Assembly: GCA_031289165.1 (NCBI GenBank)
Contig: JAITPZ010000239.1
Coordinates: 1 to 10,150 of the forward strand
Length of the DNA: 10,150 bases
Reading direction: 5' to 3'
DNA from: Synergistaceae bacterium
GTDB lineage: Bacteria > Synergistota > Synergistia > Synergistales > Aminobacteriaceae
In this document: piece by piece, positions 6,069-10,150 of the stretch
Layout of the letters: every line of letters begins with the position of its first letter
How positions within the stretch are numbered: the stretch's first letter is position 1
The notes under the pieces: model-generated
The model's input: the letters and a program-made list of their open reading frames with translations, nothing else
What the model was told of the DNA's origin: nothing
The model's database searches: none
Program-made: the position numbers and the translations under genes

Positions 6069-7435
6069 TCGACGGCGTCCCGCATATCGAAAAAATGACC
6101 GACGCAAACGAGAGTGATATGAACCTCTTTGCGATTCTGGAATCGGACTTCGAACAGCTTCAGCTTGTCCGCGTCAACGGGCGCGTCGTGCAGGTCGTGG
6201 GGCTTGTGGCGGAGTCGCAGGGACCGGACGTTCGGGTTGGAGATCTTTGCAGAATCTGTTTTCGCGACGGGACGCACGGCTTGGACGCTGAGGTCGTGGG
6301 CTTTCGCGGGGATCGCGTGCTTTTGATGCCTTTGGGGGACCTGCGCGAGGTGGGGCCCGGGTGTGACGTGGTCTCCACGGACCATCCTCTGGGAGTTTCC
6401 GTCGGCGACGCGCTGCTGGGGCGTATTCTGAACGGACTGGGAGAGCCCCTGGACGACAGGGGCCCTCTCGTGACGACGGATTTTTATCCTCTGCACGCCG
6501 AACCGCCTCACCCCCTGCGGCGGCAGATGATTGATCGCCCTCTGTCGGTGGGCGTGAAGGTCGTCGACGGACTTCTGACCCTTGGAATGGGACAGCGGAT
6601 CGGGATATTCTCCGGTTCGGGAGTGGGCAAAAGCACGCTCCTGGGTATGATGGCGCGTTATACGACCGCCGACGTCAACGTGATCTCCCTCGTGGGAGAG
6701 CGAGGACGGGAGGTTCAGGAGTTTCTCCAGCGCGATTTGGGGGAGGAAGGGCTTAAGCGCTCCGTCATCGTCATCGCCACCTCGGACCAGCCGCCTCTGA
6801 TCCGCCTGAAGGCAGCCCTGACGGCGACGGCGATTGCCGAATTTTTCAGGGACGAGGGGAAAAACGTCCTGCTGATGATGGACTCTGTAACACGTGTTGC
6901 CAGAGCGCAGCGCGAGATCGGCCTTGCGATAGGGGAACCCCCGGCGACGCGGGGTTACACGCCGTCCGTTTTCGAGATGCTGCCCCAGCTGCTGGAGAGG
7001 GCGGGCGCGGGTGAGCGCGGCAGCATCACGGGCGTATACACGGTTCTGGTGGAGGGCGACGACATGAACGAGCCCGTCGCGGACACGGTGCGGGGAGTTC
7101 TGGACGGGCATATCGTCCTGTCCCGAAGAATCGCCGCCCGTAATTTCTACCCCTCCGTCAGCGTTCTGGAAAGCGTCAGTCGCGTCATGCCGGCAGTAGT
7201 GACGCCGGAACACCTGGAGGCCGCGGGACGCGTGAAAGACCTTCTGGCGACTTACGCCGAGACCGAGGACCTGATCAATATCGGGGCATACAAGACCGGA
7301 GCGAATCCGCGTGTGGACTGGGCCCTGAAACATCTCGAATCGGTGCGCTCATTTCTGAGCCAAAAGATACAGGATTCCTCATCATACGAGGACACAGTGA
7401 AGCAGCTTCTGACGCTGGCGCCCCGGGAATCCTGA
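6065..7435 (+). CDS. fliI: Flagellum-specific export ATPase FliI
   Basis: FliI is the hexameric cytosolic ATPase of the flagellar type III export apparatus; it unfolds substrates and passes them to the FlhA/FlhB gate. The 456 residues match family length. An N-terminal beta-barrel domain (about 35-105) precedes the F1-ATPase-like core. The core has Walker A GSGVGKST at residues 184-191, VGERGREVQEFL, Walker B VLLMMDSVTR with Asp273, the ARAQREIGLA segment, and GSITGVYTVLVEGDDMNEPVAD. The C-terminal helical domain includes RVMPAVVTPEHL. The catalytic elements are intact. ATG 6065 overlaps the fliH stop as ATGA, and GGAAGAGG (6051-6058) lies six bases ahead, consistent with stoichiometric coupling to its partner FliH. 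Non-flagellar type III ATPases are similar, but the neighbours settle the assignment. Confidence 0.96.
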   Translation: MIDGVPHIEKMTDANESDMNLFAILESDFEQLQLVRVNGRVVQVVGLVAESQGPDVRVGDLCRICFRDGTHGLDAEVVGFRGDRVLLMPLGDLREVGPGCDVVSTDHPLGVSVGDALLGRILNGLGEPLDDRGPLVTTDFYPLHAEPPHPLRRQMIDRPLSVGVKVVDGLLTLGMGQRIGIFSGSGVGKSTLLGMMARYTTADVNVISLVGERGREVQEFLQRDLGEEGLKRSVIVIATSDQPPLIRLKAALTATAIAEFFRDEGKNVLLMMDSVTRVARAQREIGLAIGEPPATRGYTPSVFEMLPQLLERAGAGERGSITGVYTVLVEGDDMNEPVADTVRGVLDGHIVLSRRIAARNFYPSVSVLESVSRVMPAVVTPEHLEAAGRVKDLLATYAETEDLINIGAYKTGANPRVDWALKHLESVRSFLSQKIQDSSSYEDTVKQLLTLAPRES

Positions 7436-7473
7436 GATTTAAGGTTTGGACGCAGAGGAATCTCACTTATAAA
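7433..7473 (+). promoter_or_regulatory. Inverted repeat and weak promoter-like hexamers between fliI and fliJ
   Basis: TGAGATT (7433-7439, containing the fliI stop) is a perfect 7-base reverse complement of AATCTCA (7459-7465). Overlapping it are TTTGGA (7445-7450) and TATAAA (7468-7473), 17 bases apart, a poor -35 paired with a good -10. The short AT-rich stretch differs from the surrounding coding DNA. It may be an internal promoter boosting fliJ and the downstream genes, or merely an mRNA stem. Evidence is weak. Confidence 0.25.
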
Positions 7474-7510
7474 AATATGAAGGGATTTGAATTCGGGAGG
7501 ATGTTTGGGC

Positions 7511-7972
7511 ATGTCTCAGCGCATTCAAAGATTCAGCCGAATACTCAAGCTTCGGGAAAACGATCGCGAAGTGGAGCAGATTGCTCTGGCGGCCGAGCGC
7601 AGGGAGGAAGAAGAAGTTCTTCAGCGTCTGGACGCTCTGGGTCATGAGAAAAAAACAGCCCTGAACTCCTTCAGCGATAACAGGGACAGGGTATGTTCCG
7701 GCAGGGAAATCTGGTTTCAGCGGCAATCCATTGATGTTCTGGAAAAGCGAATCGATAAGGGCAAAGAAAATCTCAGCGATGTGCAAAACCGAATTTCCCT
7801 GACGGAGATGCGTCTGGTGGAACGTCATCGGGATGTCCGCATGATGGAGGGCTACGTGGACCGTCTGAAGGACGACGAGCGTCTGTCGGTCATTGCCGCG
7901 GAACAGAACGAGCTGGACGATATCTCCGTCACACGCTACGCCCGCCGCGTGAGAGGGAATACGGTGAAGTAA
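7511..7972 (+). CDS. fliJ: Flagellar export protein FliJ
   Basis: FliJ is the small coiled-coil stalk of the export ATPase, resembling the gamma subunit of F1; it inserts into the FliI ring, contacts FlhA and cycles export chaperones. From ATG 7511 the product has 153 residues, close to the usual 147. It is almost wholly charged and helical, with two long coiled-coil stretches: FSRILKLRENDREVEQIALA followed by a Glu/Arg run, and later MRLVERHRDVRMMEGYVDRL. It has no signal peptide, membrane segment or catalytic motif, as expected. Sequence alone would be weak evidence because FliJ diverges strongly, but position directly after fliI with this size and character makes the call good. GGGAGG (7495-7500) is ten bases from ATG 7511; TTG 7505 in the same frame is an alternative start four bases from it. 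Confidence 0.85.
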   Translation: MSQRIQRFSRILKLRENDREVEQIALAAERREEEEVLQRLDALGHEKKTALNSFSDNRDRVCSGREIWFQRQSIDVLEKRIDKGKENLSDVQNRISLTEMRLVERHRDVRMMEGYVDRLKDDERLSVIAAEQNELDDISVTRYARRVRGNTVK

Positions 7973-7976
7973 CATG

Positions 7977-8014
7977 ATGAGCCGCATGACAGCCGGGGTG
8001 TCCCTGGCGCTCAT
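7977..8014 (+). other. Stem-loop in the fliJ-slt gap
   Basis: ATGAGC (7977-7982) pairs with GCTCAT (8009-8014), and inside it GACA (7988-7991) pairs with TGTC (7999-8002). The element fills most of the 71-base gap after fliJ. No T tract follows, so it is more likely an mRNA processing or stability element than a terminator. It separates the ATPase genes from the next three genes. Confidence 0.3.
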
Positions 8015-8043
8015 GTAATCCAATAATAAAGGAAGAGAACAGG

Positions 8044-8640
8044 ATGATGTTCAGGCTGACCAACCTCGACAGGGTACGGGACCGCATCGAGGAAATTGCG
8101 CGGAAGTGCGGTATGCCCCCTGAGGGGGAGCGGCGGGAGGCCGAGGGAGTCTCGAAAGATCGTTTTGTCGAGGTTCTGGACTCCGAGCGGCTTAAAAAAG
8201 GGAAAGAATCGGAGGTGTTGTCCGGAACGAAAACGGCCGGACAGCGGAGCGTGGCGGATCTCAGAAAATACACCGCCCGCTCCGCGGAAAAGTACAACAT
8301 CGACGAAGAGCTGATTCGCGCCGTCATTCAGGTCGAGTCGGGCTGGAAGCCCGATGCCGTCTCCGTAAAGGGGGCGAGGGGACTGATGCAGCTCATGCCG
8401 CGCACGGCGACGATGCTGGGGGTGGGCGATGCCTTCGACCCCGAGCAGAACATCGAGGGCGGGGTAAAATATCTTTCTCAGTTAACCGATAAATATGAAG
8501 GAGATGTGGAAAAGGCGTTGGCGGCTTATAACGCAGGTCCTTCGAGAGTGAATTCCGGAGGCGGGGTTGACCTTCCGGAAACCGCTCGGTACGTCAGGAA
8601 CGTGATGGCGTTGTACCATCGTTATCGGGAGGAAGAGTAA
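8044..8640 (+). CDS. Lytic transglycosylase (SLT domain), flagellar-operon member without signal peptide
   Basis: The enzyme should cleave the glycan strands of peptidoglycan with formation of 1,6-anhydro-muramic ends. The 198-residue product has a charged N-terminal region (1-70) and a complete SLT/GEWL-type domain (about 72-195). Visible motifs are the catalytic Glu98 in IQVESGW, GLMQLMP (113-119), NIEGGVKYL (from 136), AYNAGP (161-166) and ETARYV (179-184), in the order seen in Slt70-like enzymes. There is no hydrophobic leader, lipobox or membrane segment. As the enzyme must reach the periplasm, export through the flagellar type III gate (as for FlgJ) is a reasonable inference. A GGAAG (8031-8035) lies eight bases before ATG 8044. 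The stop overlaps the next start (TAATG). The likely job is clearing peptidoglycan for the rod. Catalytic class is well supported; the flagellar role rests on position. Confidence 0.87.
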   Translation: MMFRLTNLDRVRDRIEEIARKCGMPPEGERREAEGVSKDRFVEVLDSERLKKGKESEVLSGTKTAGQRSVADLRKYTARSAEKYNIDEELIRAVIQVESGWKPDAVSVKGARGLMQLMPRTATMLGVGDAFDPEQNIEGGVKYLSQLTDKYEGDVEKALAAYNAGPSRVNSGGGVDLPETARYVRNVMALYHRYREEE

Positions 8641-9320
8641 TGGCCGAAGAAAGGCGAGAGAGGCCCCCGAGGGGACTGGACGGGCGGCCTGAGGACGAAG
8701 AACAGCGGGTGGCCGCTCCGCCTCCGAAGAAAAAGAAGAGCAAACTGACCCTTTTTTTCCTCTTGCTGCTGTTGGTTTTTGGTGTGGGGACCGGGTTGCA
8801 CTTCAGCGGTTTGTGGGATGCCCGCCCGTTGGTCTGGAGCCTTGTTCCGAAGATACCGTATATCGGAAATCCCATTTCCCGATTTTTTAAAATACCGGGG
8901 CAATATACCCTGACGGTGGCCGAGCGACGCGCGTTCGAGCTGACCGAGTGGCAGAAGCGCCTCGATGACCGCGAGCGTGGGCTGAGTGCCCGGGAATCGA
9001 CGGTTGATGCCGTTTCCGGTGACGTCGGGCAGCGTATGGAGCGTCTTGCCAGACAGGAGACGACCGCGCGGCAGACGCCTTCCCGGGAGGCGGGCAGTAC
9101 GGCTTCGGACGCGGATAAAAAGTTGATGGAGCAGGTTGCCAGAACGTATCAGGACATGTCTCCCCGAAACGCGGCTCAGATCGTCGAGCAACTCAGCGAG
9201 GGAATAGCCGTGGAACTGCTTCAAAAGCTTCCCGTCGACGCCCGCGCCTCTATTCTTGGGAAGATGGAGCCCAAAACGGCGGCCAGGCTGACGGAACTTC
9301 TGGCGGTGACTCCGCAATAA
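8640..9320 (+). CDS. Membrane-anchored coiled-coil protein with MotE/MgtE-N-like C-terminal domain
   Basis: The 226-residue product starts at ATG 8640, whose A is the last base of the preceding stop, with GGAGG (8628-8632) seven bases ahead. It has a Pro/Lys/Arg-rich cytoplasmic N-terminus (1-35, ending in a KKKKSK-type basic patch), one strong membrane segment (about 36-57), and a coiled coil (about 93-142). A Ser/Thr-rich linker (143-158) leads to a helical domain (about 160-223) reading MSPRNAAQIVEQL, then VELLQKLPVDARASILGKM and PKTAARLTELL. That repeat of short helices is typical of the MgtE N-domain, also found in MotE-type flagellar proteins. Basic residues before the membrane segment place the bulk of the protein in the periplasm. 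Known relatives in flagellar operons include rhizobial MotE (a motility chaperone) and spirochaete FlbB (a basal-body collar protein). Which role applies here cannot be told; the domain call is fairly sure. Confidence 0.75.
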   Translation: MAEERRERPPRGLDGRPEDEEQRVAAPPPKKKKSKLTLFFLLLLLVFGVGTGLHFSGLWDARPLVWSLVPKIPYIGNPISRFFKIPGQYTLTVAERRAFELTEWQKRLDDRERGLSARESTVDAVSGDVGQRMERLARQETTARQTPSREAGSTASDADKKLMEQVARTYQDMSPRNAAQIVEQLSEGIAVELLQKLPVDARASILGKMEPKTAARLTELLAVTPQ

Positions 9321-9404
9321 AGGGAATCGCCCGAATTGCTTCACGCGGCGTGGATGAGCGCCTGAGACAGTATGCGAGTATTTTCGTTAAAAGGGGTGAG
9401 GCCG

Positions 9405-10150
9405 ATGCAGAGTACGTTTCCATCTCCCGGAGCGATAGCGCCTTCGGGGGGGAACATGACGGGCGGCGCGCAGAAAATCGCCGGCGGAATCAAATCGGAA
9501 GAGACCAGGGACGCCTCCGGGGGAGGAGTGTTTACGCCTTTTCTTTCGTTGCTCTCCCAGGCTCTGGATCGGACCGAACAGGGGGAGCCCGGGGAAAATC
9601 CCGTTGCCGTCCCCTTCGACGCGGAGCTTTTTGCCGCCCGGGATGAAGCGGATGCGGAACGGATGGCGACTCCCTCTGACGGAATGAACGAGACCCTTCT
9701 GTTTTCGAAGTCGGTTTTGGACCTCATGGTGTCGATAAAAAATGGACTCGAGGAAAAGGGCGTCGACGTCGCGGGGCTTTCCAGACAGGTCGGCGAGGTT
9801 CTGGGCGAAGTTCTCCCGGGCCTCGATATGGAACGCCTCAGGGCGATGATGACCCGGTTGCGCAATCAGTACGATTCGGCCGCCGACGCTGCTTCCGTGT
9901 CCGGCGTTCGTGAAGGTGTCGACGCCGCTTTGAATTCGTCGGAGTCCGGCGGTGTTTCGGGCGAAGGTGGTCCGACGGCGGTGAATTTCCCGACGTTTTT
10001 CCCGGTCTCCCCCGAGGCGCAGGATACTGGTGACGCGACGAACGCGGTATCGGAATCGGTGGCCCTCTCTCGTTTCGCCTCGTACCTGAGGGCCGACGCG
10101 CGTTCCGCGTCGAGGGAAACCTCGAAGGAAGGAACAGCGGACGAGGGTGA
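9405..10150 (+). CDS. fliK: Probable flagellar hook-length control protein FliK, N-terminal part (3' end outside window)
   Basis: An uninterrupted frame runs from ATG 9405 to the window end (248 codons). FliK is an exported ruler that measures the hook and switches the export gate from rod/hook to filament substrates. The visible part has the usual character of the FliK N-terminal region. It is low in aromatics and rich in Ser, Gly, Ala, Pro and Glu, predicted mostly disordered, with a few helices (such as LDLMVSIKNGLEEKG, and AGLSRQVGEVLGEVLPGLDM). It has no signal peptide. The conserved C-terminal FliK domain lies beyond the window, so the name rests on position after the MotE-like gene and on composition. 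AAGGGG (9391-9396) is eight bases before the ATG. GTG 9396 in frame is too close to it. The 84 bases between the preceding gene and this start hold no other recognisable feature. Confidence 0.72.
   Translation, partial: MQSTFPSPGAIAPSGGNMTGGAQKIAGGIKSEETRDASGGGVFTPFLSLLSQALDRTEQGEPGENPVAVPFDAELFAARDEADAERMATPSDGMNETLLFSKSVLDLMVSIKNGLEEKGVDVAGLSRQVGEVLGEVLPGLDMERLRAMMTRLRNQYDSAADAASVSGVREGVDAALNSSESGGVSGEGGPTAVNFPTFFPVSPEAQDTGDATNAVSESVALSRFASYLRADARSASRETSKEGTADEG

Noticed and set aside
6041..7333. 430-codon minus-strand open frame opposite fliI
   Set aside because: It is an antisense shadow of a well-conserved ATPase gene; the composition is His/Arg/Gln-rich and unlike a real protein.
7974..8018. 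14-codon frame (MMSRMTAGVSLALM) directly after fliJ
   Set aside because: It is very short, lacks a clear ribosome binding site and overlaps a stem-loop that better explains its sequence symmetry.
9350..9646. 98-codon plus-strand frame across the start of fliK
   Set aside because: It overlaps most of the fliK N-terminal frame in another phase, has an Arg-rich shadow composition and no good ribosome binding site, whereas the fliK frame stays open to the window end.
1..10150. CRISPR arrays, tRNA or rRNA genes, insertion sequences, prophage or defence genes
   Set aside because: Read on both strands, the window shows no regularly spaced direct repeats, no tRNA-like cloverleaf, no transposase and no integrase; the content is housekeeping and flagellar.

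Overview
The window is almost entirely a plus-strand flagellar operon. It is preceded by the end of an L-asparaginase gene and by a gene for selenophosphate synthetase (selD) that appears to contain selenocysteine itself. The DNA is GC-rich, and TTG and GTG starts are used. The set (type I asparaginase, Sec-type SelD, then fliE-F-G-H-I-J, a transglycosylase, a MotE-like protein and fliK) would suit an amino-acid-fermenting anaerobe such as a member of the Synergistota. That taxonomic guess rests on gene content and protein style only and cannot be proved from this window.

Layout. 1-305: C-terminal 100 residues of an L-asparaginase. 364-1446: selD, starting at GTG and read through an in-frame UGA at 442-444 that sits at the base of a SECIS-like hairpin. 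Conventional gene calling would start this gene at TTG 481 and lose the active-site segment. 1447-1933: 487 bases without a convincing gene, holding several inverted repeats and, at its 3' end, a plausible sigma-70-type promoter about 30 bases ahead of fliE. 1934-6068: fliE, fliF, fliG and fliH (rod adapter, MS ring, C-ring rotor, export-ATPase regulator). 6065-7435: fliI (export ATPase). 7511-7972: fliJ. 8044-8640: a lytic transglycosylase without a signal peptide. 8640-9320: a single-pass membrane protein with a coiled coil and a MotE/MgtE-N-like domain. 9405-10150: the N-terminal part of a probable fliK, running off the end.

How it works together. FliF and FliG make the MS ring and rotor switch face, and FliE joins the ring to the rod. 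FliH, FliI and FliJ form the soluble ATPase complex of the flagellar type III export gate. The transglycosylase probably opens peptidoglycan for the rod. The MotE-like protein probably acts periplasmically at the basal body or stator. FliK sets hook length. Tight spacing and overlaps (fliG/fliH 8 bases, fliH/fliI ATGA, slt/motE-like TAATG) indicate one transcription unit with translational coupling. SelD makes selenophosphate for Sec and has no evident functional link to the flagellar genes.

The observations most worth following are the recoded selD with its SECIS-like element, a perfect 11-bp GC-rich inverted repeat inside fliH exactly where a 70-residue low-complexity tail begins, the leaderless transglycosylase inside the flagellar operon, and the structured 487-base region before fliE. 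I see no clearly new multi-gene system here.
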